From CAXBBB01 sp963793245 (GTDB lineage Bacteria > Bacteroidota > Rhodothermia > Rhodothermales > BA12), in the NCBI GenBank assembly GCA_963793245.1, contig CAWBZG010000002.1:1302001-1366000 (forward strand): a DNA stretch of 64,000 nt, read 5' to 3'. The stretch's first letter is position 1; every line of letters starts with the position of its first letter. This document shows, in pieces, positions 35,185 to 43,724 of this stretch. The notes beneath the pieces were generated by a model that was not told the origin of the DNA, searched no databases, and was given only the letters and a program-made list of their open reading frames with translations. A program made the translations under genes and the position numbers.

Positions 35185-36216
35185 TTATCCGTCACCGCCG
35201 CCTGGTGGCTTTACGCGGGGTTTGGGGCGACGGCTTCTCAGGTAGGGACGAAGCGCTTCGAGCGTAAACTCTGCCCAGGTCTTGTCGCGGTATTCGACCC
35301 AAACGACGGCGCGAAAAATGTCGACTTGGCGGACCTGACCTTCGCCGTGCGGTGTCTCAACGGGCGTTCCAGTTGACGGCATGCCTTTGACGGCCCGCAT
35401 GTACGTTTCCAGTTCGTAGTTGAGGCAGCACTTCAGCCGCCCGCACTGCCCACTCAGGCGCGTCGGGTTGAGCGGCAAGTGCTGAGCGCGAGCCGCCGTG
35501 GTGGAGACGGGTTTGAACTCTTGCAGCCACGTCGAGCAGCACAACTCGCGCCCACACGATCCCAGTCCTCCGACGCGCGCTGCTTCGTCGCGCGCTCCGA
35601 TCTGGCGCAACTCGACGCGTGTGCCGTGATGAGCGCCCAGTTCGCGGACCAGACTGCGGAAGTCGACGCGCTGCGCAGAAGTGAAGTAGAGCGTCAGCTT
35701 TCCACGGTCAAATTGCCACTCGGCGTCGACCATCTTCATGTCGAGCCGGTGCCGGTCGACGCGCTGCTTGGCGTCGTAGAGCGCATCGCCTTCGTCGCGT
35801 CGGTTCTTTTCGAGCCGGTCGACTTCGTCGGGGTGTGCCAGGCGGACGACGTTCAGCCGCTCCTGCTTACCGCTCTTGTCCTGCTGCCGCGCGCGCAGGC
35901 GGACCAACTCGCCCGACAGATGAACGCTCCCCATGTCGAGTCCCTTCTCGGCCTGCACGATCACCCAATCGCCCGTATCGACTCCGTTCTGCGTGATGTC
36001 CTTGAACAGCTCCTTGCGCCCGCCTTTAAACTGCACCTCGACCAAGTCGAACGTGCGCGTCGGCTGGCTGATGCCCATGTCCTGGAGCCAGTCGAACGCT
36101 TGCGTCGCCGGGCACGCCGACGTTCCGGCGCGCGCCTTACTGCCGCAGCCGGGGCCGCACGATCCGCCACAGCTTCCGCCGTCGGTAGAGCAACCGTCGC
36201 ATCCGTCGCAGGCCAT
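35185..36216 (-). CDS. ricT: RicT/YaaT-family PSP1-domain protein with cysteine-rich N-terminus
   Basis: 343 residues. The PSP1 C-terminal core is clear: RKELFKDI, GDWVIVQAEKGLDMGSV, the cysteine blocks LGSCGRELCCSTW and SGQCGRLKCCLNYE that bind an iron-sulphur cluster in the Bacillus RicAFT complex, and VEYRDKTWAEFTLEALRPY. In Bacillus, RicT affects RNase Y-dependent mRNA maturation and development. The first 35 residues hold seven further cysteines (positions 3, 6, 9, 16, 20, 24, 35) in Gly/Ser-rich sequence, which is not part of the Bacillus protein as I know it. The ATG follows the holB stop by one base, and holB-yaaT adjacency is conserved in Bacillus, supporting the call. Confidence 0.9.
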   Translation of the reverse strand: MACDGCDGCSTDGGSCGGSCGPGCGSKARAGTSACPATQAFDWLQDMGISQPTRTFDLVEVQFKGGRKELFKDITQNGVDTGDWVIVQAEKGLDMGSVHLSGELVRLRARQQDKSGKQERLNVVRLAHPDEVDRLEKNRRDEGDALYDAKQRVDRHRLDMKMVDAEWQFDRGKLTLYFTSAQRVDFRSLVRELGAHHGTRVELRQIGARDEAARVGGLGSCGRELCCSTWLQEFKPVSTTAARAQHLPLNPTRLSGQCGRLKCCLNYELETYMRAVKGMPSTGTPVETPHGEGQVRQVDIFRAVVWVEYRDKTWAEFTLEALRPYLRSRRPKPRVKPPGGGDG

Positions 36217-36217
36217 G

Positions 36218-37369
36218 TCAGGGGGAAGTCAGAGGAACGTAGAGAGGCCGATCCGTGCCTCTTCGGATGGCGTGGTGGAGGCGTTCGGCGAGGACGGTGA
36301 GCAGGAGCGCCACGCCGACGTTGCGCTCGACTAGACCGATGGCTTCCTCGACACGCTCGACCATTGCCTCCAGATTAGCCGAGGGGACGTTACGACAAAA
36401 CTTCTCGATCGGGTCCGCCCGGTCGACGTTAACGAGGGGCGCGGCATCTCCCAGCGCGCGGTAGAGCAACAGATCCCGCATCCATCGCAGCGTAATGCCC
36501 AGAAAGCCCTTTACGCCCTCCCGACTCATCTGAGCGACTTCGTCGACCACATCGAGCGCTTCGAGCGGCGAACGGTACGCGCTCCTAAAAAAGTCGATGG
36601 CCAGATCGCGTGACCGCAACACATCGTCGTCTTCGGCCAGTTCGAGCGCCCGAGCGAACGAGCCGTCCGACAACCGGGCAATCAGCTCCGCCTGCTGCGC
36701 ATCGGCGACGCCGCGTGCCACCAACGCCTGCACGATCAGATCAACGGCGAGCGGGTCGAAGCGGACTTTCTGGCAGCGCGAGGCAATCGTCGGCAGCATG
36801 CGGTCGACGCGGTTCGTCGTGAGGATGAAAAACGTCCCCGGCGCGGGTTCTTCGAGCAGTTTGAGAAACGCATTGGACGCTTCTTGCCGCATCAGATCGG
36901 CGTGCGCGACGATGGCGACCTTGGCCCTACCCTCGACCGGGCGGAAGCTCATCGGATGGTGCAACTCCTCGTGGACACGCGAGATGGTGTAGAACACCTG
37001 CTTGTTCTGATCCGCCTTCTTCGTCGGCCTGCGCGCGTAATCGACGACGGCGTAGGGATCGGCGTAGAGCATCTGAACACGCTCCTGCACGTCGTCGTCC
37101 TTGGCGTCGGACGGATGCGGAATGAGCAGATGGATGTCCGGGTGAAGTCCCCGCCGGGCGCGGTCGTCGTCGGGACGGTTGGGGTTGGCGACCAGAGCGG
37201 CAGCGAGTTCGAGCGCTCCGGCGACCAGACCCGTTCCATCCTGCCCGTAGAAGAGCAGCGCGTGCGGAATGCGTCCGCCATCGAGTCCGCGTTGCAGCGT
37301 ATCGCGGACTCGGGCCTGCCCGATCAGGCGACCAGTGGGATCGAAGGGAATGGAAACGGTCGAGGTCAC
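36218..37369 (-). CDS. holB: DNA polymerase III delta-prime clamp-loader subunit
   Basis: 383 residues from a GTG. AAA+ clamp-loader fold: an N-terminal GQARVRDTLQRGL box, a degenerate P-loop (FYGQDGTGLVAGALE, lacking the lysine, as expected for a non-hydrolysing delta-prime), sensor 1 region (ASNAFLKLLEEPAPGTFFILTT) and the family SRC motif (TIASRCQKVRF). It loads the sliding clamp with the tau/delta subunits. It lies directly upstream of ricT. Confidence 0.9.
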   Translation of the reverse strand: MTSTVSIPFDPTGRLIGQARVRDTLQRGLDGGRIPHALLFYGQDGTGLVAGALELAAALVANPNRPDDDRARRGLHPDIHLLIPHPSDAKDDDVQERVQMLYADPYAVVDYARRPTKKADQNKQVFYTISRVHEELHHPMSFRPVEGRAKVAIVAHADLMRQEASNAFLKLLEEPAPGTFFILTTNRVDRMLPTIASRCQKVRFDPLAVDLIVQALVARGVADAQQAELIARLSDGSFARALELAEDDDVLRSRDLAIDFFRSAYRSPLEALDVVDEVAQMSREGVKGFLGITLRWMRDLLLYRALGDAAPLVNVDRADPIEKFCRNVPSANLEAMVERVEEAIGLVERNVGVALLLTVLAERLHHAIRRGTDRPLYVPLTSP

Positions 37370-37404
37370 AGGCGGTGGATTCGTCGAAGGCTAACACCGC
37401 AGCG

Positions 37405-37434
37405 TTGCGGCGGGCAGGCGGAGCGGAGTATACT
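37405..37434 (+). promoter_or_regulatory. Candidate promoter of the tRNA gene
   Basis: TTGCGG (37405-37410), an 18-bp spacer and TATACT (37429-37434) lie 10 bp upstream of the mature tRNA 5' end. The pair resembles a housekeeping -35/-10 more than the TAnnTTTG type. Confidence 0.4.
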
Positions 37435-37443
37435 ACGCGTCCC

Positions 37444-37517
37444 GCCGAGGTAGCTCAGATGGTTAGAGCGCACGACTCATAATCGTGAGGTCGGGAGTTC
37501 GATCCTCCCCCTCGGCA
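37444..37517 (+). tRNA. tRNA with CAU anticodon, probably elongator tRNA-Met
   Basis: 74 nt folding as a full cloverleaf: acceptor GCCGAGG/CCTCGGC with A73, D stem GCTC/GAGC, anticodon stem CACGA/TCGTG around loop CTCATAA, T arm GGGAG-TTCGATC-CTCCC. CCA is not encoded. A CAU anticodon fits elongator Met or, after lysidine modification, Ile2. The arm AGGTCGGGAGTTCGATCC resembles Bacillus elongator tRNA-Met from memory. The lack of the initiator-type C1-A72 mismatch and GGG/CCC anticodon stem rules out tRNA-fMet. Confidence 0.92.
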
Positions 37518-37535
37518 CCGGCTTCGGCTTCATCG

Positions 37536-37566
37536 CGCCCGCTCAGCTCTTGCTCGGCGGGCGTTT
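37536..37566 (+). terminator. Terminator after the tRNA gene
   Basis: Stem cgcccgc / gcgggcg (7 bp, 14-base loop) followed by TTT. It lies just before the 3' end of the convergent Uma2 gene. Confidence 0.5.
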
Positions 37567-37570
37567 CGCG

Positions 37571-38173
37571 TTAGGCGGCGGCGACTTCGTCATCGCCCAA
37601 CACGTCGAGGTAGACGGAACGGAGCGAGATCGGAGACTCAAACAGATCGGTCGCGATCTCGGCGTCCATGCCTCGGAGTGTGCGATAGTGCCAGCCCGCA
37701 TCGGCGCGTTCGTACATCGTGACCGCCGCTTGCTCAGGCTCGAAGAGCCAGTAGGCCTGCAGCGACTCGATCTCCAAATACGAGTCGAGTTTGTCACCCC
37801 GGTCGATGTGCGCCGTCGAGGGCGAGAGCACTTCTCCAATCAGCAGCGGGTTGATCAGACTGTTGGGCCGCTCGTCGGTAAAGCGAGGGTCGCATGCCAT
37901 CACGAAATCGGGGTAGCAGAAATTACCCTCAGGAAGCAGCACGCGCTGATCGCTCACATACGACAGGCACCCGCGTGCGCGGATCTGTGGATAGGTGACG
38001 TAGGAGAGGTTCACAACGACGAGGTTATGCGTGTCCATAGCACCGGCCATGGCGACGATCTCGCCGTGCCAGTATTCGTGCTTGCCCTCGTGCGCAAGGT
38101 CGTAGGCCAGGTACTCCTCGACCGAGTCGCACGGAATGCGCACGTCCGTGTTAGTCTCGATGATTACGCCCAT
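37571..38173 (-). CDS. Uma2-family (DUF820) putative endonuclease
   Basis: 200 residues. Uma2 pattern: SVEEYLAYDLAHEGKHEYWHGEIVAMAGA at the start, the PD-(D/E)XK-like core with D in NFCYPDFVMACD (about 94) and E in LIGEVLSPSTAHIDRGDKLDSYL (about 114-128), then the AYWLFEP block. The family has a restriction-endonuclease fold and is often expanded in Cyanobacteria and other environmental bacteria. Its biological role is unknown. A second member, divergent in sequence, lies at 51567. Confidence 0.9.
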   Translation of the reverse strand: MGVIIETNTDVRIPCDSVEEYLAYDLAHEGKHEYWHGEIVAMAGAMDTHNLVVVNLSYVTYPQIRARGCLSYVSDQRVLLPEGNFCYPDFVMACDPRFTDERPNSLINPLLIGEVLSPSTAHIDRGDKLDSYLEIESLQAYWLFEPEQAAVTMYERADAGWHYRTLRGMDAEIATDLFESPISLRSVYLDVLGDDEVAAA

Positions 38174-38195
38174 AGTGGTGCGGGTCAGGTGCGGA

Positions 38196-39443
38196 TCAGT
38201 CTACGCGAACGACGGCATCTCGCTCCGCGACGACGTTCTCCGCCGACACTGAGGTGTGAGGAGGCAGCGCACGCGGTTTCGAATCGATTGGCGGCGGATC
38301 GCTCGGCGGGTGCTGCTCTCGGCGCTTGCGCGTCAGCATCTCATCAATGCCCCAGACGGCCAGCACGATCAGGCCGAGCACCAGCGTCGCCCAGACGGGC
38401 TGCCAGATCACGAAGCCGCCGAACACGCCGAGCACGCCGCCCAGATACTGGATGTACTGCATCTGCTCGTTGCTCGTCTTCATGACCAGGTCTTCGAGCT
38501 GATACTCGTCGAAGCGGCGCATGCTGTCACGAACGAGTTCGTAGGTATCGATGCGGTCGACGATGTCGAGGATGGCGCGCGTGGCCCACTGTTCGAGTTC
38601 GTCGGCGTTGCGTTCGATCAGATCGGGCAGCAGATCGAGTTTGAGATCGAGCGTGTCCAGACCTTTGTCGACGGCTTCGGGGAGCGCTTGCACGGCCAGG
38701 TCGAGGCGGCGCAGAAAGTCGTCTTCGCCGACGGCGCGGTAGGCTTTGAGTGCCAGGCCGGTAAAGCCCGACCCTGCTGCGCCTTCGATCTTCTCGATCG
38801 TGAAGTCGACGATTTGCTTGCGCACGCTGGGGCTGCCCAGGGCGTCCTTGGCGTAGTCGGCGACGACCGAGCGCAGGTCGTCGCGGAAGTTGGGGTCTTC
38901 GATCACGCGCCGCGCCACGCCGACCGAGACCTCTCGGTAGCGCGGAATGATCTGTGATTCTTCGATCTTGCGCCGAATCGCGTCGGGGTTGATCAGCTTT
39001 TCGGAAACGGCGACGGCTAGCCGGTGGATCACGCGCTCTCGCTGCGCGGGAATCAGTCCCTGCCCTACCAGCGCCCGCTTCTCGCGCGGGTGAAACAGCA
39101 TCTTGATCGCTAGCCAGTTCGTCCCAAACCCGATCAGCCCGCCGACGGCCAGCGTACGCATCAGCCCCTCGAATGTCAGGTCGAGACCAAAGACAGTCGC
39201 CGACATCCCGTCGAAGTCCCACACGAACGAGAACACGAACGCGGCGAGCAAGACGAATGGAATCGCCTTAAGCGCGACGATAGCCCCGTGGTAGTTGCCT
39301 GCTGCGGGTGGCAGGTTGGGGCGCTCCGGGCGAACGCGCGAGGGTGGCGCGTGGCGTTTGGCGTAGTCGAAGAGCAGACGTGCAGCCTGGGCGAGGCTCT
39401 TGCGGCCACTTTCTACGGGGTCGGTGGGAAGTTGAGTGGACAT
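38196..39443 (-). CDS. DUF445 membrane protein
   Basis: 415 residues from the ATG at 39443 (MSTQLPTDPVESGRKSL); the frame upstream to 39698 overlaps the divergent promoter region. Two membrane segments near residues 45-100 (AIPFVLLAAFVFSFVW; TLAVGGLIGFGTNWLAIKMLFHP) carry the DUF445/YheB signature GTNWLAIKMLF. A long helical region (about 110-345) and C-terminal hydrophobic segments (LGGVLGVFGGFVIWQPVW, LVLGLIVLAVWG) follow. The molecular function is unknown. It is divergent from the PAP2 gene. Confidence 0.88.
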   Translation of the reverse strand: MSTQLPTDPVESGRKSLAQAARLLFDYAKRHAPPSRVRPERPNLPPAAGNYHGAIVALKAIPFVLLAAFVFSFVWDFDGMSATVFGLDLTFEGLMRTLAVGGLIGFGTNWLAIKMLFHPREKRALVGQGLIPAQRERVIHRLAVAVSEKLINPDAIRRKIEESQIIPRYREVSVGVARRVIEDPNFRDDLRSVVADYAKDALGSPSVRKQIVDFTIEKIEGAAGSGFTGLALKAYRAVGEDDFLRRLDLAVQALPEAVDKGLDTLDLKLDLLPDLIERNADELEQWATRAILDIVDRIDTYELVRDSMRRFDEYQLEDLVMKTSNEQMQYIQYLGGVLGVFGGFVIWQPVWATLVLGLIVLAVWGIDEMLTRKRREQHPPSDPPPIDSKPRALPPHTSVSAENVVAERDAVVRVD

Positions 39444-39606
39444 TCGGTAGGATCTGGTGGTCCTGTTGGACGAGCGAACGGGTGGCAGAGATTCGTCGGC
39501 TAGGCCAGAGGATGCACCCTCATTCGTGACGAGACAGGCACGGACCGCCGGGACGGAAGCGAAACCGATTGCCGGGCGTGTCTCTGATCTACTCCAACGC
39601 CTTCTC

Positions 39607-40473
39607 ATGCGCACCTTCGTACTCGCCTTCCTCCTATTCGCCTGCGCACTGCCCGCGTCCGCACAAACCAACCCCGAGCCGCTCCACACGGAGCGCACGC
39701 GCTTTCTCCACTGGGCCTACCAGGACTTGGGCGCCATCGGTAAGCAGATCGCCACGCCCCGATTCGCGGCGTATGCAGGCGGAGCCGCTGCGTTTACACT
39801 TGGAACAGCGTGGCTCGACGACGACGGAGTTCGACAAGCACAAAGTCTCTACGGACAGAGCGACACCTACCAGGAAGTCCTGCTCTTCTTGGACGACGCG
39901 GGCGGTCCGCCCATGACGCAGATCACGCTGGGACTGGCTGCGGGGTCGCTGTTCATCCCGAACACCAAGTTTCAGGACGCGGCGATGACCTCGCTCCAAA
40001 CGCTGATCTATGCCGGACTGACGGGCTACGCACTCAAAGGCATCATCGGACGCGCCCGTCCCGAGGACGGCCCGCGTGACCCCGAGACGAATGTGCTGCT
40101 CGACCTCGCCGATCCCTACGCTTTCTTCGAGACGACCGGCAAAAACCCGTTTGGCGACGGCAACAGTTCCTACCCGTCGGGCCACGCGATCTCGTCCTTT
40201 GGCATCATCACGGTGTGGGCCAGCTACTATCCGCATCCCCTCACCTACGCCCTGTACGCCATCCCGACCGGCGCCGTGCTCAACCGAATGAGCGTCAACA
40301 AGCACTGGCCGACCGATATCGTCGTCGGTGCGGCCATCGGCATCGGGACGGCACGCTTCCTCGTCAACCGTCACAAGGCCATTCAGCGCGGTGACATCGC
40401 GGGCAACGGCGACCCGAGCGGTTGGGACTTCGACATGGCACCCTCCTCGGCGCGGCTTACCTACACGTTCTGA
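39607..40473 (+). CDS. PAP2-superfamily phosphatase
   Basis: 288 residues from the ATG at 39607, which gives a signal peptide (RTFVLAFLLFACALPASAQ). The three phosphatase motifs are present: KGIIGRARP (about 142), PSGH in YPSGHAISSFG (about 189) and the histidine block MSVNKHWPTDIVVGAAIG (about 229). It is likely a periplasmic or membrane-bound lipid phosphatase acting on phosphatidate, undecaprenyl pyrophosphate or lipid A-type substrates; which one is open. Confidence 0.92.
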   Translation: MRTFVLAFLLFACALPASAQTNPEPLHTERTRFLHWAYQDLGAIGKQIATPRFAAYAGGAAAFTLGTAWLDDDGVRQAQSLYGQSDTYQEVLLFLDDAGGPPMTQITLGLAAGSLFIPNTKFQDAAMTSLQTLIYAGLTGYALKGIIGRARPEDGPRDPETNVLLDLADPYAFFETTGKNPFGDGNSSYPSGHAISSFGIITVWASYYPHPLTYALYAIPTGAVLNRMSVNKHWPTDIVVGAAIGIGTARFLVNRHKAIQRGDIAGNGDPSGWDFDMAPSSARLTYTF

Positions 40474-40482
40474 TTCTGGGCG

Positions 40483-41040
40483 TCAGACGCCAGCGAAGAT
40501 GCGATCCGCGCGCGCGGCGATGCCGTCGATCACGGTTTGCAGGTGCGCGTCCATTTCGACGCCCATCTCCTCGGCTCCCTGCGCGATGTCTTCGCGGCTG
40601 ACAGCGGCGGCGAAACCTTTGTCTTTCAGCTTCTTTTTGAGCGATTTGAGTTTCATTCCGTCCATGTGTCCAGGTCGCACTAACGCAGCCGCCACGACCA
40701 GCCCCGCCAATTCATCGACGGCGAATAACGCTTGTGCCAGCCTCGTCCGGCGCGGCGTGCCGGTGTAGGGCGCGTGTCCCATGATCGCGTCGCGCAGTTC
40801 GTCGGGGTAGCCCTGCGCCATCAACTCGGCCACACCCACGCGCGGATGATCGTCGGGCGACGGATGCCGCTCGTAGTCCATGTCGTGCAGCAATCCGGTC
40901 ATCCGCCACAACTCGACGTCCTCGCCGAGTTGCTGGGCATAGGCTTCCATCGCCGCTTCGACGGCATATCCGTGACGCCTCAGGCTATCGGTTTCGGTCC
41001 ACTCGTGGAAGAGAGCGAGAGCGTCGTCGTAGGTCGGCAT
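40483..41040 (-). CDS. HD-domain hydrolase
   Basis: 185 residues from the ATG at 41040; a GTG at 41061 would add seven residues. HD superfamily metal ligands: H23, H52-D53 (GLLHDMDY) and D in AVDELAGL (about 109), with GHAPYTG between. Related proteins are often annotated as HDIG-domain or YedJ-like hydrolases. The substrate is unknown. It ends 9 bp from the convergent PAP2 gene. Confidence 0.85.
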   Translation of the reverse strand: MPTYDDALALFHEWTETDSLRRHGYAVEAAMEAYAQQLGEDVELWRMTGLLHDMDYERHPSPDDHPRVGVAELMAQGYPDELRDAIMGHAPYTGTPRRTRLAQALFAVDELAGLVVAAALVRPGHMDGMKLKSLKKKLKDKGFAAAVSREDIAQGAEEMGVEMDAHLQTVIDGIAARADRIFAGV

Positions 41041-41067
41041 GGGCAGAAAGTCGGTGGTCACTCAAAG

Positions 41068-41093
41068 TAAGGGCGATTCAGGAATCGCCCTTA
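41068..41093. terminator. Hairpin after mlaD, likely bidirectional terminator
   Basis: A perfect 12-bp inverted repeat (taagggcgattc / gaatcgccctta, 2-base centre) with modest T-runs on either side. It lies downstream of mlaD on the minus strand, just before the HD gene. Confidence 0.6.
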
Positions 41094-41137
41094 TTTACTC
41101 AGCCTCGAGACAGCAGCATGGTGATCTCCACTCGTCG

Positions 41138-42091
41138 TCAAAACAGGTCGACCAGGTCCAGATGCCGCAGGTACCGCCCCGGATTGCGCTCGAAGTCGGC
41201 AAGGATGCGGTTGACGCGGACGAGCGCGGTGTCGATTTGGACGTAGAGCGAGTCGTCGCGGAGAACGCGGGCGCCCAGGCCGTCTCCGTTGGTGAGCAGA
41301 GCGAGCAGCGTGTCGGCGCGTGCAGAGGTGCGGCCCAACCCGTCGATCGTCGGCGATGAAGCGTCGAGCGTCGTTTGTGCGGTTGCGAGCAGACGCGTCA
41401 GGCGGTCGAGGGCGACGGCGAGGGTGTCGGTTCTGGCGGGCGTCGCGAACGCAGTCAGAGCAGACGACAGCGTATCCCCACGGCGGACCAGGCGAGCGAG
41501 TGTCTGGTCGTTCTGACGGAGAAAGGCGTCAAGCGTCGTCGTCGTACGGCGGAGCGCGGCGAGCGTGGCCTGGGCGTCGTCTTGCGATCCCGCAGCGATG
41601 GCGTTGGCGGTTTGAGCGGCGCGCGTGACGACGCGGATCAGCGTGTCGATCTGGACGAGCAGTTGGGGGGCGCGGTCGGATGCGAGGGCGAGCAGATCAG
41701 CCGATCCCCCGCCTGCTGCGACACGTCCGCCATTAGGCAACGGCTCAGACGCGATCCCCGGATCGAGCGCCAGCGTGACGCCTCCCAGCGCCGCAATTCC
41801 GCCTGGGCGAACCGAAGCGTCGGATCGCAGATCGGTACTGGGGTCGACTGAGAAGGCGACACGGATCTGGCGTTCGGTTGTCAACCGCACGTCCGTCACC
41901 GTGCCGACATCCAGCCCGTTGACGATGACGGGTGATCCCTTGTCGACCCCGCCCGAGTTGTCGAGCAGCGCGTAGGCGTCGACCGTTCCGCCGAAGGCAG
42001 GCAATCCGCCGAGCAGCCGCACGCCGAGTGCCAGCAGGACGACGGCAGCGATCAGGGCGAGGCCGACGGCGAGTTCGGTCGAGAGGCGCAA
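41138..42091 (-). CDS. mlaD: MlaD-type MCE-domain lipid-binding protein
   Basis: 317 residues from a TTG start, 10 bp after the mlaF stop. One N-terminal membrane anchor (ELAVGLALIAAVVLLALGVRLL), one MCE domain (about 35-115: VDAYALLDNSGGVDKGSPVIVNGLDVGTV), then a long helical region (about 130-300). MlaD hexamers bind phospholipid between the MlaFE transporter and its partners. It is the last gene of mlaE-mlaF-mlaD; no mlaB or mlaC is adjacent. Confidence 0.9.
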   Translation of the reverse strand: MRLSTELAVGLALIAAVVLLALGVRLLGGLPAFGGTVDAYALLDNSGGVDKGSPVIVNGLDVGTVTDVRLTTERQIRVAFSVDPSTDLRSDASVRPGGIAALGGVTLALDPGIASEPLPNGGRVAAGGGSADLLALASDRAPQLLVQIDTLIRVVTRAAQTANAIAAGSQDDAQATLAALRRTTTTLDAFLRQNDQTLARLVRRGDTLSSALTAFATPARTDTLAVALDRLTRLLATAQTTLDASSPTIDGLGRTSARADTLLALLTNGDGLGARVLRDDSLYVQIDTALVRVNRILADFERNPGRYLRHLDLVDLF

Positions 42092-42101
42092 GCAGGTGAG
42101 G

Positions 42102-42860
42102 TTACGAGAGCGGAGGAAACGCGTACGCGCCCGCTCGGATGAAGTGGGCGACGAACGGGTCGTCGGCGAGTGCGAGGTCGGACACGTCGCCGGACCAGTG
42201 GACGCGGCCCTGGTGCAAAAATACCACGCGCGAGGCGACGCGCAGAACCGATTGGATATCGTGCGTCACGACGACGGCGGCAGCCCCCAGATCGCGCGTC
42301 AAACCAACGATCAGTTCGTCGATGGCGAGCGCCGTGTCGGGGTCGAGTCCGCTCGTCGGCTCGTCGAAGAGCAGGATCTCAGGCTCAAGAGCGATGCAGC
42401 GCGCCAGGGCCGCCCGCTTGCGCATGCCTCCCGAAAGCGCTCCAGGCAACAAATCGGCAGCGTCGGACAGACGGACGGCTTCGAGGCATTCGGCCACCCG
42501 GCGTTCGATCTGAGCACGCGACATCCGAGCCACGTGCCGAAGGGGAAACGCGACGTTTTCGGCGAGCGTCAGGCTATCGAACAGCGCACCGCCCTGGAAC
42601 AGCATCCCGAAGCGCCGCCGCACCCGCCTCAGTTCACCCGCCGTCATGCTCGACAAATCGCTCCCGCCGACGCGGACTATGCCAACGTCCGGCGTCAGCA
42701 AGCCGACCAAGTGCCTCAGCAGCACACTCTTGCCCGTCCCCGACGGACCGACGATGGCCACCCGCTCGCCCGGATGCACCACGAAATCGACCGACTGCAG
42801 CACGACCTGATCGCCAAAACTGCGGGTGAGGCCTTCTGCCTCAATCAGCGGCGCGCTCAC
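42102..42860 (-). CDS. mlaF: MlaF-type ABC transporter ATP-binding protein
   Basis: 252 residues from a GTG that overlaps the mlaE stop (GTGA at 42857-42860); the open frame extends upstream inside mlaE and is a shadow there. Walker A GPSGTGKS (about 36-43), Q-loop MLFQGGALFDSLT, signature LSGGMRKRAALAR, Walker B EILLFDEPTSGLDP and H-loop VVVTHDI. It powers phospholipid transfer with MlaE and MlaD. Confidence 0.94.
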   Translation of the reverse strand: MSAPLIEAEGLTRSFGDQVVLQSVDFVVHPGERVAIVGPSGTGKSVLLRHLVGLLTPDVGIVRVGGSDLSSMTAGELRRVRRRFGMLFQGGALFDSLTLAENVAFPLRHVARMSRAQIERRVAECLEAVRLSDAADLLPGALSGGMRKRAALARCIALEPEILLFDEPTSGLDPDTALAIDELIVGLTRDLGAAAVVVTHDIQSVLRVASRVVFLHQGRVHWSGDVSDLALADDPFVAHFIRAGAYAFPPLS

Positions 42861-43600
42861 AGTAGGATCACGGCGAGGGCGAAGTCGGCCAGCAGCAGCC
42901 ACACGCACGCCGTGACAGCCGCCTGAGTCGTCGCCTGGCCGACGCCTTCGGCTCCACCGCGGGCATTCACGCCCTTGTAGCACGCAATCGACGTGATCAG
43001 GATGCCGAACACGATCGCTTTTATGAAGCCGAACCACGCGTGGAACGGCTCGAAAAAACTGCGCGCGCCGAGCCAGAAATCGACTGGCGTCACGAATCCG
43101 CCGCCTACCCCGACGGCCAACGCCCCACCGACGGCGACGCCGCACGCGACCACGTAGACGACTGGAAACGTCAAGATGGCCGCCAGCACACGCGGCACCA
43201 CCAAGAACCCGGCGCTCGATACGCCCATCACGTCGAGCGCATCGATCTGATCGGACACCCGCATCGTCGCCAGTTCCGCCGCGATCCTGGCGCCGACGCG
43301 CCCCGCGAGCACGAATCCCATGATCAGCGCGGCCAATTCGAGAAACGTCGCCGGGACGGTGATCGCGCCGATGATCGCCTTGGGCACAAAAGGTACATCG
43401 AGTTGGATGCCCGCCTGGATCGCCATGACCGCGCCGGATGCAAACGCAGCCAGCGACACGATCGGAATCGACGCGAATCCGATCTGCCGGACCTGCCGCG
43501 CCAACTCGTCCCGCCACAACGGAACGTCACCGAGAGAACGAGCGGCGTCGGTCATCAGCAGCGCGTATCGGCCTAGAGCGTGGACGGGTTGAAAAGCCAT
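42857..43600 (-). CDS. mlaE: MlaE-type ABC transporter permease
   Basis: 247 residues from the ATG at 43600 (MAFQPVHALGRYALLM); the open frame to 43738 continues over the promoter. MlaE/DUF140 pattern: DELARQVRQIGFASIPIVSLAAFASGAVMAIQ, GFVLAGRVGARIAAELATMRVSDQIDALDVMG, and the five-helix membrane layout. First gene of the lipid transport operon, probably for outer membrane lipid asymmetry. Confidence 0.94.
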   Translation of the reverse strand: MAFQPVHALGRYALLMTDAARSLGDVPLWRDELARQVRQIGFASIPIVSLAAFASGAVMAIQAGIQLDVPFVPKAIIGAITVPATFLELAALIMGFVLAGRVGARIAAELATMRVSDQIDALDVMGVSSAGFLVVPRVLAAILTFPVVYVVACGVAVGGALAVGVGGGFVTPVDFWLGARSFFEPFHAWFGFIKAIVFGILITSIACYKGVNARGGAEGVGQATTQAAVTACVWLLLADFALAVILL

Positions 43601-43603
43601 GAC

Positions 43604-43611
43604 CAAAGGTA
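43604..43611 (-). promoter_or_regulatory. TAnnTTTG -7 element close to the mlaE start
   Basis: The minus strand reads TACCTTTG, an exact consensus match, ending 4 bp before the mlaE ATG. If used, the transcript would be leaderless or nearly so. No well-spaced -33 element was seen. Confidence 0.3.
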
Positions 43612-43724
43612 GCGGCGCGCGGGATGGTGATCCCCCAAGAGTTGTCGACTTTTGGGCGGTAGCGCTGACACGCTCGTGACACTGTTGGGGCCTACCTTTC
43701 GGGTCCACCCAACACCGACCGACT

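Noticed and set aside
37444..37517. Initiator tRNA-fMet
   Set aside because: Acceptor pair G1-C72 is matched and the anticodon stem lacks the GGG/CCC run; elongator Met (or Ile2) fits better.
37444..39443. Genomic island integrated at the tRNA gene
   Set aside because: No integrase, no direct repeat of the tRNA 3' end, and flanking genes are ordinary chromosomal ones.
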